64,000 nucleotides of DNA from Hyphomonadaceae bacterium (GTDB lineage Bacteria > Pseudomonadota > Alphaproteobacteria > Caulobacterales > Hyphomonadaceae): NCBI GenBank assembly GCA_022844345.1, contig JALHLU010000007.1:1-64000 (forward strand), given 5' to 3'. The notes beneath the pieces are model-generated. The model was not told the DNA's origin and made no database searches. It saw only the letters and a program-made list of their open reading frames with translations. Shown piece after piece: positions 35,326-43,796 of this stretch (its first letter is position 1; each line of letters opens with the position of its first letter). Made by a program: the position numbers and the translations under genes.

Positions 35326-36159
35326 ATGAGCAACATAGACATTCTCGCAATCGTCACCTCACAGGCGGGCGGCGAACATGTGATCGCTCTTGCAGAGCGG
35401 CTGGCCGCCCAGACCGATGGGCGCCTGACCGTGGCTCTGGTCAACTGGATGCCAAGTGTTCCGGCCATCGAGGGATTCTCCATTGCTCCCATTTATGATG
35501 AGTTGGCTCAGCAGGCTCGGCAACGGCTGGTAGCGGAAGCAGCCAGGCTCGAAAAACGTCTTGGAAAGATACCTGAGGTCGCGACGATCGAAACATACAT
35601 GCCAGAGTTCGGGGCGGCAGGATCCGTCCTCGGCATGCGAGCTCGCCACGCCGATCTGACAGTCGTCGCTCGGCCCGTAGAGGCCGATGCAAGCTCGGCC
35701 CAGGCAATCCTTGATGCAGCTCTGTTCGAGTCGGGCCGGCCGGTCATCGTGGTTCCGCCAGGCTGGCGCCCGGCGCCGCTGGGACGCCACGTGCTTGTCG
35801 CCTGGAAGCCGACGCGGGAGGCTGCCCGAGCGCTTGGGGATGCCGATGCGATCATTGCAGGGGCCGAACGCGTCAGTATCGTGACGGTGGATGCAGGGCC
35901 CTCGGGAGGCTATGGCCAGCAGCCCGGAACCGATATTGCAGCTCACCTCGCTTTTCGAGGCGCCAACGTCGAGATATTCAACCTCGACTCAGGTGGTCGT
36001 TCAGAGGCCGCGGCTATTGCAGATCACGCGCGTGTAGTCGGGGCCGACCTCATTGTGATGGGTGGCTACGGGCGTCCGCGGTTGATTGAACTGATCTTTG
36101 GCGGCGTAACGCGCGAGATGCTGAAGACCGCCACGATCCCGGTGCTGATGTCGCACTGA
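35326..36159 (+). CDS. Universal stress protein, two-domain UspA type (copy 4)
   Basis: The 277-residue protein begins MSNIDILAIVTSQAGGEHVI with AGGGA upstream. Domain 2 has HVLVAWKPTREAARALGDAD and LIVMGGYGRPRLIELIFGGV followed by TREMLKT. Monocistronic, with an FNR/FixK-like box in its upstream region and the Crp/FixK gene immediately before it on the same strand. The IS66 element begins about 108 bases after its stop. Confidence 0.9.
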   Translation: MSNIDILAIVTSQAGGEHVIALAERLAAQTDGRLTVALVNWMPSVPAIEGFSIAPIYDELAQQARQRLVAEAARLEKRLGKIPEVATIETYMPEFGAAGSVLGMRARHADLTVVARPVEADASSAQAILDAALFESGRPVIVVPPGWRPAPLGRHVLVAWKPTREAARALGDADAIIAGAERVSIVTVDAGPSGGYGQQPGTDIAAHLAFRGANVEIFNLDSGGRSEAAAIADHARVVGADLIVMGGYGRPRLIELIFGGVTREMLKTATIPVLMSH

Positions 36160-36259
36160 GGTTCGCCGGATTTCTCTGTCGCCCGCTGCGCGCTTGATGT
36201 GTGTCTCTTAGCGCAGCTTTCACGTGGAAATGGAGCGCGATGAACCGCATCGACCAACT

Positions 36260-36267
36260 CCTGCCCT
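36260..36267. repeat. Target-site duplication, left copy
   Basis: CCTGCCCT, identical to 38847-38854. An 8-bp duplication is the length expected for IS66-family transposition. Confidence 0.9.
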
Positions 36268-36375
36268 GTACGCCTACGCCGAGGGCCGCCTTGTGCGGCC
36301 TACGTTGATCGGGAGGATAGCCGCTGCAACTAGTTTGGAGAGTGGGTCTCTAAGCTAGTCGCTGAGGGAAGCGGC

Positions 36376-36735
36376 GTGGAGATCATCGGGGGAGAGCCGC
36401 GTCGGCGTTGGTCGCTGGAACAGAAGCTGGCGATCGTCGAGGCTACGTTCCAGCCAGGCGCGAGCGTTCACGGAGTGGCGCGTCAGGCTGGTGCTAATAC
36501 GGGCATGGTGTTTTCCTGGCGCAAGCAGTTCCGTACGCAGCTTGGCTTCCCGGAGGAACCGAAGGCCGCCGGGTTTGCGCAGGTGATGTTGGCGCCGCCC
36601 GAAGCGCAGCGCGTTGAGCATTCGCCCGGCGTCGTCGAGGTCGAGTTTGCCAGCGGTGTACGATTGAAGGTCTTCGGAGCGGTTGAGCCCGATCTGGCTG
36701 CCGCCATTCTCGGCGCGCTGACCAACAAGCGATGA
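36376..36735 (+). CDS. tnpA: IS66 accessory protein TnpA
   Basis: A 119-residue protein with the helix-turn-helix of IS66 OrfA proteins: RRRWSLEQKLAIVEATFQPG followed by ASVHGVARQAGANTGMVFSW RKQFR. The C-terminal half (VEVEFASGVRLKVFGAVEPD) is also family-typical. It overlaps tnpB by four bases. Confidence 0.92.
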   Translation: MEIIGGEPRRRWSLEQKLAIVEATFQPGASVHGVARQAGANTGMVFSWRKQFRTQLGFPEEPKAAGFAQVMLAPPEAQRVEHSPGVVEVEFASGVRLKVFGAVEPDLAAAILGALTNKR

Positions 36736-37079
36736 TCGCCATTCCCTCGAACGTGCGAGTGTGGCTGGCCGCCGGGCACACCGACATGCGCCGCGGCATG
36801 AACGGGCTGGCGCTGCAGGTGCAGGAAGGTCTTCATCGCGACCCTCATGTCGGCGATCTCTTCGTCTTCCGGGGCAAGCGGGGCGATCTGGTCAAGATCA
36901 TCTGGCACGATGGGCTTGGCCTGTCGCTTTACGCCAAGCGCCTGGACCGCGGCAGGTTCGTTTGGCCGGTGACGACGAGCGGGTCGGTTTCTCTCTCGCC
37001 AGCACAGCTCTCTTACATGCTCGAAGGGATCGACTGGCGTAATCCACAACATACCTGGAGGCCTGAAGCCGCCGGCTGA
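36732..37079 (+). CDS. tnpB: IS66 accessory protein TnpB
   Basis: The 115-residue product contains the IS66 Orf2 signature VWLAAGHTDMRRGMNGLALQ, GDLFVFRGKRGDLVKIIWHD and GLGLSLYAKRLDRGRFVWP. Full length and undamaged. Translationally coupled to tnpA. Confidence 0.94.
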   Translation: MIAIPSNVRVWLAAGHTDMRRGMNGLALQVQEGLHRDPHVGDLFVFRGKRGDLVKIIWHDGLGLSLYAKRLDRGRFVWPVTTSGSVSLSPAQLSYMLEGIDWRNPQHTWRPEAAG

Positions 37080-37158
37080 TATCTGCGACGCTCTGACTCA
37101 CAGCGATATCGCCGATGGGGGCGCCTCAAGGTTCGCATTTCATGCTTCGATCCCCTCC

Positions 37159-38817
37159 ATGGGCGCTGAGCTTCCCGACGACATTGAGGCTTTGAAGGCG
37201 CGCGTTCTCGCCGCCGAGGCCGAACGGGATTTGGCAGTGGCGGACGCCGCCGCAGCTGTCGCCGCCGCAGCTGTCGCTCGCGCCGAGGTCTCCGACAACC
37301 AGGCACTCATCGCGCATCTCAAGTTCCAGATCGCCCGGCTCAACCGGGAGAGCCGCGGGCAAAGATCAGAACGCTCCACGCGCCTTCTCGACCAGATGGA
37401 GTTGCAGCTCGAAGAACTCGAGGCGACAGCCTCCGAAGACGATCTCCTCGCCGAGATGGCGGCAGCTAGAACCACTCAGGTCGCGGCCTTCACCCGCCAG
37501 AAGCCCGCCCGCAAGCCTTTTCCCGAGCATCTGCCGCGCGAGCGCATTATGCACCCGACGCCGACGTCCTGCGCCTGCTGCGGCGGGACGAGGCTCTCCA
37601 AGCTGGGGGAGGACGTGACCGAGACCCTCGAGGTGATCCCGCGCTCCTGGAAAGTGATCCAACACATCAGGGAGAAGGTCTCCTGCCGGGATTGCGAGAC
37701 GATTTCTCAAGCCCCGGCCCCATTCCACGTCGTACCTCGCGGCTGGGCCGGGCCCAGCCTTCTCGCCATGATCCTGTTCGAGAAGTATGGCCAGCATCAG
37801 CCGTTGAACCGCCAGGCCGAGCGCTATGCTTTGGAAGGCGTCGATCTCAGTCTGTCGACCCTCGCTGACCAGGTTGGCCATTGCGCCGTGGCTCTGGCGC
37901 CGTTGGTCGAGCGTCTCAGAGCTTATGTGATGAGCGCAACACGCCTGCATGGCGATGACACCACCGTGCCGGTCCTCGCCAAGGGCAGATGCGACGTTGC
38001 TCGAAGTTGGGTGTATGTCCGCGATGATCGTCCCTTTGGCGGGACGGATCCGCCTGCGGCCCTGTTCTATTACTCACGCGATCGCGCTGGATCTCATGCC
38101 CGCGAACATCTCGAGGATTGGAGCGGCATCCTTCAGGCCGACGCCTATAGCGGCTACAACAAGCTCTACGCCGCTGACCGTCAGCCGGCGCCCATTCTGG
38201 AGGCAGCGTGTTGGGCGCACGGCCGGCGCAAGTTCTTCGTCCTGGCCGATATTGAAGCCGCCGCGCGCAGCAAGGCGAAGGGCGAGAAGCCCGCAGTGGT
38301 CTCGCCCCTGGCGCTCGAAGCGGTCCGCCGCATCGACGCCCTGTTCGACATCGAGCGCGCCATCAACGGCAAGCCGCCAGAGGAACGCCTCGCGGTCCGC
38401 CAGGAGCACAGCGCGCCATTGGTCGCCGATTTTGAGACATGGATGCGCACCAGCCGCGCCAAGCTCTCCGGCAAAAACAAAGTTGCTGAGGCGATGGACT
38501 ATATGTTGAAGCGCTGGTCCGCGTTCGCCCGGTTCCTCAAGGATGGGCGGATCTGCTTGACCAACAACGCTGCTGAGCGCGCCCTGCGCGGCATCGCTCT
38601 TGGCAGAAAGTCCTGGCTGTTCGCCGGATCCGACCGTGGCGGTCAGCGAGCCGCCGTTATGTACTCGCTCATCGTCACGGCCAAAATGAACGACATTGAT
38701 CCGCAGGCTTGGCTCGCCGACGTCCTCGCCCGCATCGCCGACCACCCGGCGTCCAAGCTCGACGAGCTGCTGCCGTGGAACTGGAAGGCGAAAGCGCTGG
38801 CCGGCCGACCAGCCTGA
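37159..38817 (+). CDS. tnpC: IS66 transposase TnpC
   Basis: The 552-residue transposase has an N-terminal leucine-zipper-like helical region, a zinc-binding segment (TPTSCACCGGTRLSKLGEDV), the central DDE domain (RLHGDDTTVPVLAKGRCDVA; LQADAYSGYNKLYA; CWAHGRRKFFVL) and NNAAERALRGIALGRKSWLF with the C-terminal element DELLPWNWKAKALAG. All catalytic regions appear intact. It begins 79 bases after tnpB. Confidence 0.95.
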   Translation: MGAELPDDIEALKARVLAAEAERDLAVADAAAAVAAAAVARAEVSDNQALIAHLKFQIARLNRESRGQRSERSTRLLDQMELQLEELEATASEDDLLAEMAAARTTQVAAFTRQKPARKPFPEHLPRERIMHPTPTSCACCGGTRLSKLGEDVTETLEVIPRSWKVIQHIREKVSCRDCETISQAPAPFHVVPRGWAGPSLLAMILFEKYGQHQPLNRQAERYALEGVDLSLSTLADQVGHCAVALAPLVERLRAYVMSATRLHGDDTTVPVLAKGRCDVARSWVYVRDDRPFGGTDPPAALFYYSRDRAGSHAREHLEDWSGILQADAYSGYNKLYAADRQPAPILEAACWAHGRRKFFVLADIEAAARSKAKGEKPAVVSPLALEAVRRIDALFDIERAINGKPPEERLAVRQEHSAPLVADFETWMRTSRAKLSGKNKVAEAMDYMLKRWSAFARFLKDGRICLTNNAAERALRGIALGRKSWLFAGSDRGGQRAAVMYSLIVTAKMNDIDPQAWLADVLARIADHPASKLDELLPWNWKAKALAGRPA

Positions 38818-38846
38818 TCACGGCGCGGTTCTCACCGCATGCTTAC

Positions 38847-38854
38847 CCTGCCCT
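38847..38854. repeat. Target-site duplication, right copy
   Basis: CCTGCCCT, identical to 36260-36267, directly after the right inverted repeat of the IS66 element. Confidence 0.9.
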
Positions 38855-39020
38855 GGTACCACGCCACCCGAACCGCTTCGGTCGCCTTCAGCGGACGCTT
38901 GCGAAGCGCGCGCCGACGGCGTCAGACAACCGCCGAGGCCGATCGAAGACAGCAGAAGCCGGACCGCGCGGCTGGAAGATGAAAGGCGCGAACATTGTTC
39001 AGCTGGCTGAAGCCTCTACG

Positions 39021-39974
39021 CTAATGCAGCAGCAGGTAGGCGACATAGCCGGCGTAGCAGGTCAGGAAGGCAAGGCCCTCCAAGCGTGAAATGCGCGCGC
39101 CCGAGCGCGCAAACACCAGAAGCAGCACAGCGCTTCCGATCATGACGGCCCAATCCACCAGCCCGATATCGGCGGGGATCGCGATCGGGTGGATGAGCGC
39201 TGTCACGCCGAGGATGCCTAAAAGGTTGTAGATGTTGGAGCCGACGATATTGCCAAAGGCTACGTCCGTGCGGCCCTTCAGCGCGGCGGCAAGCGTGGCG
39301 ACCAGTTCTGGGAGCGACGTGCCGATCGCCACGATGGTCAGACCAATGACGGTTTCGGAAACGCCCGCCGCGCGCGCTGTCGTGATCGCGCCGGTGACCA
39401 GCAGATCCGCACCCCAGACCAGCAGCGCAAGCCCGGCGACGGCGAAACTCGCCGAGACCAGCATTGATTGCGGCGCCGGATCGTGGGTGTGGGATTCCTC
39501 CTTGTGAAGTTCTGCAGCGGGGCCGCCGCGGCGCTCTTGGCGCCAGACGAAGGCAATATACGCAAACAGCGCTGCCACAAGAATCGCGCCCAAAAGACGA
39601 CTGAGCTCTCCAAAAACAAGCGCAAGCGCCGCGAATGCCACAGAGATGACGATGACGAGGACGCTGTCGCGCGCAGTGGCGGCTGGACTAACCGCCATCG
39701 GCCGAATGAGCACAACGAGGGCCAGTATCAAAAGGATGTTGCCGATGTTGGAGCCAAGCACATTGCCGATGGCGATGCCCGGCGACCCAGCAAGCGCAGC
39801 GTTGACGCTTGTCACCAATTCGGGCGTGGAGGTGCCGAAGCCAACAAGTGTGAGGCCAATGAGGAGCTCTGAAAGACCGAAGCGCCGCGCGACCCCGACC
39901 GCGCCTCGAATGACGCCTTCGCCACCGATCGCGAGCAATGCCAAACCGGCGGTGATCTGAAGTATGGCGTCCAT
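39021..39974 (-). CDS. Calcium/sodium antiporter (CaCA family, YrbG type)
   Basis: An inner-membrane cation exchanger of 317 residues with about ten helices in two inverted repeats. Both alpha motifs are present: LVGFGTSTPELVTS with GNVLGSNIGNI in repeat 1, and VAIGTSLPELVAT with GNIVGSNIYNL in repeat 2. A His/Glu-rich loop (ELHKEESHTHDPAP) links the halves and might bind metal. It follows the M48 lipoprotein gene by 13 bases, so the two are likely co-transcribed from the promoter carrying leader element B. Confidence 0.93.
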   Translation of the reverse strand: MDAILQITAGLALLAIGGEGVIRGAVGVARRFGLSELLIGLTLVGFGTSTPELVTSVNAALAGSPGIAIGNVLGSNIGNILLILALVVLIRPMAVSPAATARDSVLVIVISVAFAALALVFGELSRLLGAILVAALFAYIAFVWRQERRGGPAAELHKEESHTHDPAPQSMLVSASFAVAGLALLVWGADLLVTGAITTARAAGVSETVIGLTIVAIGTSLPELVATLAAALKGRTDVAFGNIVGSNIYNLLGILGVTALIHPIAIPADIGLVDWAVMIGSAVLLLVFARSGARISRLEGLAFLTCYAGYVAYLLLH

Positions 39975-39987
39975 TTTAACTCCGCTA

Positions 39988-40812
39988 TCAAATCAAGGCG
40001 CGTAGCGCCTCAAGGCGATCTTGGTTGGCGGGGTGCGTGGAAAGCCATGCCAGCGGTGCTGCGCCGGCGGCGTTCGCCGCCACCATGCGCTCCCAGAAGC
40101 GGACAGCGTCAGCGGGACCGAACCGCGCCGTTTGCATCAAGTCGACGCCGACGCGGTCGGCCTCAAGTTCGTGCGCACGCGAATAGGGCAGAATGACCCC
40201 GTCGGTGAGGCCCGCGCCCAAGGCGGCCGCAGCCTCGTCGGCGTGTTCGCCCAGATCTTCCGCGAGCGCGAGCGAGGCGACGGCGACGCCCAGCCGCACC
40301 GCTTCTTGCTGGCTGACGCGTTCAGCCGCGTGGCGGCCGAGCACATGGCCCAGTTCGTGACCCAACACAGCAGCGATCTCGCCGTCGTTTGCGATGATAT
40401 CGATAAGGCCGCGATAGAACCCGATCTTGCCGCCAGGCAGCACTAAGGCGTTGATCTCGGGACTCTCGAAGACGACGAACTCCCAGTCGAGGTTCTGCAA
40501 GTTCGCACCGCCAATCATTTTCTCACCGATCGCCCTCAGTCTGGCCTGAGAATGCTGATCGGTGCTTAGCGGCACCGTGCGCTTGATCTCGATCCAAGTT
40601 TGGTCGGAGAGGTCGGCAAGCATTTCATCGGAGACAACGATGAGTTGGCTTCGTCCGGTGTTGGGGTTCTCCGAGCACGCCCCGAACGTCGCGCCAAGCC
40701 CCAGGATGGCTAGCATTACGCCTCTGCGATCAAGCGCTGGGCCGCGCACGCCTAGGTGCAACCTACCCCTTGGCCAAGCGGTGGAATAAGGCATTGGAAT
40801 TCGTTGATCCAT
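39988..40812 (-). CDS. M48-family metalloprotease lipoprotein
   Basis: The 274-residue protein has a lipoprotein-like signal (VMLAILGLGATFGAC) and a zinc protease domain with HELGHVLGRHAAERVSQQEA and the third zinc ligand region SRAHELEADRVGVDLM. This resembles BepA/LoiP-type periplasmic proteases that handle misassembled outer-membrane proteins. The segment ENPNTGRSQLIVVSDEM is typical of the group. GAGGGG precedes the ATG at 40812. Leader element B is 35 bases upstream. Confidence 0.9.
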   Translation of the reverse strand: MDQRIPMPYSTAWPRGRLHLGVRGPALDRRGVMLAILGLGATFGACSENPNTGRSQLIVVSDEMLADLSDQTWIEIKRTVPLSTDQHSQARLRAIGEKMIGGANLQNLDWEFVVFESPEINALVLPGGKIGFYRGLIDIIANDGEIAAVLGHELGHVLGRHAAERVSQQEAVRLGVAVASLALAEDLGEHADEAAAALGAGLTDGVILPYSRAHELEADRVGVDLMQTARFGPADAVRFWERMVAANAAGAAPLAWLSTHPANQDRLEALRALI

Positions 40813-40847
40813 GGAGACCCCTCAGTTCGGCGTTCAGCCGGACGATA

Positions 40848-40900
40848 TGATCCGACATCGCGCAGGCGGGCGGCCGCAGGCGCCAGAGGGGCCCGGATCG
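40848..40900 (-). ncRNA. Leader element B (GGGCCCCTCTG/GATGTC structured motif)
   Basis: On the minus strand: stem CGATCC/GGATCA (GATCC pairs perfectly with GGATC), box GGGCCCCTCTG, GC-rich inner part GCGCCTGCGGCCGC, then GATGTC. The changed stem pairs relative to copies A and C support a real structure. It lies 35 bases before the M48 protease start. Confidence 0.7.
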
Positions 40901-41017
40901 ACGCCTAACCTAGCGTGACCGCGGAGCTTTTCAAGGTAAGCTTTCGTCCGGCTGCGGCGAACAGGCGCGCGCCGTCTCGGATTGTCCGCTGCGGTTTCGG
41001 ATGACTAGGTGAAGATC

Positions 41018-41926
41018 ATGCCAAACTCAAAGCCACGCCTGATCAATCTCGACCTCGACCTGATCCGCGCTTTTGTCGCGGTGGCCGAGGCCAAGAACTT
41101 CACTCGCGCAGGCGTTCGGCTGGGGCGAACGCAATCAGCGGTGAGCCTGCAAATCCGCCGCTTGGAGGAGCAGGTGGGCGAAGAGCTCTTCTCCAGGGAT
41201 CCGCGCAGCGTCGTGCTAACAGTGCAGGGCGAGGCGTTATTGCCGCATGCGCGACACCTGCTGCGGCTCAATGACGAGATCATCGGCGAATTGCTCAACC
41301 AGCCGCTCGAGGGCGAGGTGCGCTTCGGCGCGCCGGAAGATTTCGCAACCACCCATCTTCCAGGCATTCTCGGCGATTATGCGCGCGCCTATCCTCATGT
41401 CAGTTTGAGCGTGGTTTGCGATTTTACCCTGAATCTCATGGACAAAATGCAGCAAGGCGCGCTTGATTTGGCCTTGATCAAGCGCGAAACGATGGGGCCT
41501 GCGATCGGTGTGAGCGTCTGGCGCGAACCCCTGATCTGGGTGGGCGCGGGCGTCGACGTGCTCCATAAGAACGCGCCGATCCCACTGGTGCTTGCGCCAT
41601 CGCCGTGCGTCTATCGCAAACGCGCCACCACGGCGCTCGATGCAGCCGAGCGCACTTGGCGCGTCGCCTTTACCAGTCCCTCGCTTGCTGGCCAGCTCGC
41701 TGCGCTGCGTGCCGGGCTTGGCGTGACCGCGCTGCCACGAGGTATGGCGCCGGCCGATTTGCTGATCCTGGGCCCGGAGATGGGGTTCCCCACGCTGCCG
41801 GAAGCCGAGATCGCCCTTATCCGCGCGGGAAAGACCTTGCCGGTCGCCGCCGAGCGCCTGGCGAATTTCATTCTGGCTTCGCTCGACCGTTCGAGCGTAG
41901 AATCCGAGGATGGCGAGAGTATCTGA
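41018..41926 (+). CDS. LysR-type regulator
   Basis: A 302-residue LysR protein starting MPNSKPRLINLDLDLIRAFV with AGGTGA five bases before ATG 41018 (a GTG nine bases upstream is also possible). HTH region NFTRAGVRLGRTQSAVSLQI; effector domain begins GEVRFGAPEDFATTHLPGIL. Target unknown. It is divergent from the M48/antiporter operon and could regulate it, but that promoter also carries leader B. Confidence 0.87.
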   Translation: MPNSKPRLINLDLDLIRAFVAVAEAKNFTRAGVRLGRTQSAVSLQIRRLEEQVGEELFSRDPRSVVLTVQGEALLPHARHLLRLNDEIIGELLNQPLEGEVRFGAPEDFATTHLPGILGDYARAYPHVSLSVVCDFTLNLMDKMQQGALDLALIKRETMGPAIGVSVWREPLIWVGAGVDVLHKNAPIPLVLAPSPCVYRKRATTALDAAERTWRVAFTSPSLAGQLAALRAGLGVTALPRGMAPADLLILGPEMGFPTLPEAEIALIRAGKTLPVAAERLANFILASLDRSSVESEDGESI

Positions 41927-41991
41927 TCGCGGCTATTGCCAATCCTCATCGCTGGGGCGGTGGGCAAGCGCGCGCTCATCACCGACCCACC

Positions 41992-42378
41992 ATGAACGTC
42001 CGGCGCGTGGCCGGTACGTGTTGTAACCCCACGCCCTTGCTTGTTTGTCCGTCCTGCGAAACCAAGACGCCGATGTCAGCGGCCCAACGCCATGGCGTGG
42101 AATTTGACGTTTGCAGTATCTGCTGAGGGGGCTGTTTGATCGCGGCGAGTTGGAGGAACTGCTGGAAGCCACGCGCGAGAATCGCGAAGGCGAATGCACC
42201 GCGCGTGCGTCGTTCCAGCGCGATCGGGATGAATTCTTTCAAGATCCCGACGCCTATCGCCAGCGCCACCCGCAGCCTCCGCCCCGCCAAACTATGGCGA
42301 GCGCGGCGAAGGCCGTTGTGATCCGCCTACCGGCAAAAAAGGCGCAAGAGGCTCGACCTGTTCGACTTCTTCGACTGA
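41992..42378 (+). pseudogene. Frameshifted zf-TFIIB-family gene
   Basis: Pieces of one protein occur in different frames. LLVCPSCETKTPMSAAQRHG with FDVCSIC ends at a TGA; LFDRGELEELLEATRENREG continues in another frame; the end YRQKRRKRLDLFDFFD with its TGA at 42376-42378 is in yet another. Aligned with the intact copy at 49284 (CPECKGVWLDRGELDKL, FDLFDIFD end) this is clearly a decayed homologue with at least two frameshifts. Sequencing error is a less likely alternative because several shifts are needed. Confidence 0.8.
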
Positions 42379-42534
42379 GTGCGATTGGCGATCCAATTGA
42401 GCAGAGGGCGTGCCGAGCGCAGGCGTTTGTATCATACAACGAAGGTCGAGGGGCCGACGATACGGTGCGCGCGGTGCTGGCCGCAACGCGCGCCACACCA
42501 ACATCTAAGTTAGTGGTGCAGAGCCAAGCGCCAT

Positions 42535-43320
42535 CTATTGTAGGCTGCGATAGATATGCCAGCCCGCTAGGCCAAGCACGAGTGTGCCGACCGCTACGGT
42601 CATCAGACGCGCCGGCGCAAAGCGCGCCACAAGTCCCGCCAGAGGCGCTGCGGCGATACCGCCGACCACAAGACCCGCCACCTCAACCGAATAGGTGGTC
42701 AGATCGAGTGGAAGATCGCCGCGCAACAAAGCAACCAGAAAGGTCGCGGAGATGGCGCTGGTCAGAAAGAACTCAGCGGCCGTGACGGTGCCGACAACTT
42801 GTCTCGGCGCCTTGCCCCCACCGATCAGCGTTGAGGCCACAATGGGGCCCCAGCCGCCGCCCCACGAATCGAGAAATCCCCCCACCGCGCCGAGCGGGAT
42901 GGCCCATTTGGACTGAGACGCTCGGAACTCAAGTCGGCGTACTGCGCGTACAATCAGATAGACGCCGACCAGGGCGAGATAGCAGCCCAGAAGTGGCGCG
43001 ATCAGTTCGCTTGGCGCAGCTGTCAGGAGGTAGGCGCCGACAACGCCCCCGACTACGCCGGCGGGCGCAAGCCTGAAGAATAGCCGCCAATCGATGTTCT
43101 TGTGGACAGCATGGCTGGTGGCCGCAGTCGCCGTGGTGAAGACTTCGGCGGCATGCACCACGGCTGAAGCGGCCGCCGGAGGAACGCCTAGGGCTGACAA
43201 AACCGCGATGCAGACGACGCCATAGGCCATGCCCAACGCGCCATCGATAAGCTGCGCGAGGAATCCCACGACGCAAAAAATCCAAAACGCGTTGGATAAG
43301 GAAAACTCGATCAATGTCAT
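42535..43320 (-). CDS. TSUP-family (TauE/SafE-like) sulfite/anion permease
   Basis: The 261-residue inner-membrane protein begins MTLIEFSLSNAFWIFCVVGF at ATG 43320 (AAGGA upstream). It contains the family segments FLAQLIDGALGMAYGVVCI and GGFLDSWGGGWGPIVASTLI, each repeated-domain half having the Asp/Gly-rich turn typical of TSUP. Substrate (sulfite, sulfonate or another organic anion) cannot be told. No sulfur gene is adjacent. Confidence 0.88.
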   Translation of the reverse strand: MTLIEFSLSNAFWIFCVVGFLAQLIDGALGMAYGVVCIAVLSALGVPPAAASAVVHAAEVFTTATAATSHAVHKNIDWRLFFRLAPAGVVGGVVGAYLLTAAPSELIAPLLGCYLALVGVYLIVRAVRRLEFRASQSKWAIPLGAVGGFLDSWGGGWGPIVASTLIGGGKAPRQVVGTVTAAEFFLTSAISATFLVALLRGDLPLDLTTYSVEVAGLVVGGIAAAPLAGLVARFAPARLMTVAVGTLVLGLAGWHIYRSLQ

Positions 43321-43635
43321 GGGTCCTTGTCTTGAGGCGCTGATCGAATGTAGGCTGCGAGAAGGCGCGCGGTAAACAAATTGCCAAAACGCTGCGCAGC
43401 ACGTGATAGTGGCGAGCGCATTTACGCGAAGCACAGCCCACGACGCGTGATCGGCTCCTAAATGCGTAGCTCGCGGAACTGAGCCATCACGCCTGCGTCT
43501 GCGCAACGTGAGAGCGTTAGTTGCAAAGAAAGCAGGTTTGCGAACGCGACCATTGCCGATGCTCATCGTCGCTATTGAGGAGATCAATCGGCGTAGGCCT
43601 TTTCTTCGAGCATCGCAAAGGCCACTTAAACAATA
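43321..43635. other. Divergent region between the TSUP and Bax-inhibitor genes
   Basis: It carries the TSUP promoter and the upstream part of the Bax-inhibitor promoter. A TTAAAC stretch about ten bases before leader C may be a -10 element. The plus-strand frame running through it into the leader has no ribosome-binding site and is judged non-coding. Confidence 0.45.
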
Positions 43636-43686
43636 CCAGGCCGGGCCCCTCTGGCGGATTTTCCAGGATCCGCGATGTCGGACTGG
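43636..43686 (+). ncRNA. Leader element C upstream of Bax inhibitor-1 (ybhL-leader-like)
   Basis: Outer stem CCAGGCC/GGACTGG (one G-A mismatch), box GGGCCCCTCTG, inner hairpin GCGGAT/ATCCGC with an eight-base loop, then GATGTC. It is 110 bases before the start of the BI-1 gene. A ybhL leader RNA has been described upstream of BI-1 (ybhL) genes in alphaproteobacteria; this copy has the right context. Confidence 0.78.
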
Positions 43687-43703
43687 GCGGTTGCGGGTTG
43701 GAG

Positions 43704-43750
43704 GCCGCCTCCCACTCAGGCGCCCCCCCGCTCACTGCGGAGGCGGCTTT
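43704..43750 (+). promoter_or_regulatory. Possible attenuator hairpin between leader C and BI-1
   Basis: Nine-base arms GCCGCCTCC and GGAGGCGGC enclose about 26 bases and are followed by TTT. It sits between the leader element and the BI-1 ribosome-binding site, a place where a transcription-control hairpin would act. Confidence 0.5.
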
Positions 43751-43796
43751 CGCCCGCGACCGTTTCCTGTTCGCTTCACGCACGGAGAACGGCCTT

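Larger units (their letters stand above)
36268..38846 (+). mobile_element. Complete IS66-family insertion sequence
   Basis: The element is 2579 bp with imperfect terminal inverted repeats: left GTACGCCTACGCCGAG, right (complement) GTAAGCATGCGGTGAG. It carries intact tnpA, tnpB and tnpC in the usual order with ATGA coupling of A and B. The flanking 8-bp duplication is perfect. Intact genes and an unmutated duplication indicate a recent insertion, possibly still active. Confidence 0.93.
36240..38982 (+). pseudogene. 51-codon frame interrupted by the IS66 element
   Basis: Removing the insertion and one copy of its 8-bp target duplication restores an open frame from ATG 36240 to TGA 38980-38982. 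It starts MNRIDQLLPWYHATRTASVA and is arginine-rich afterwards. The opening resembles the IS66 transposase C-terminal element (typically RIDELLPW), so the target may itself have been an older IS66 remnant. No function is assigned. Confidence 0.5.
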
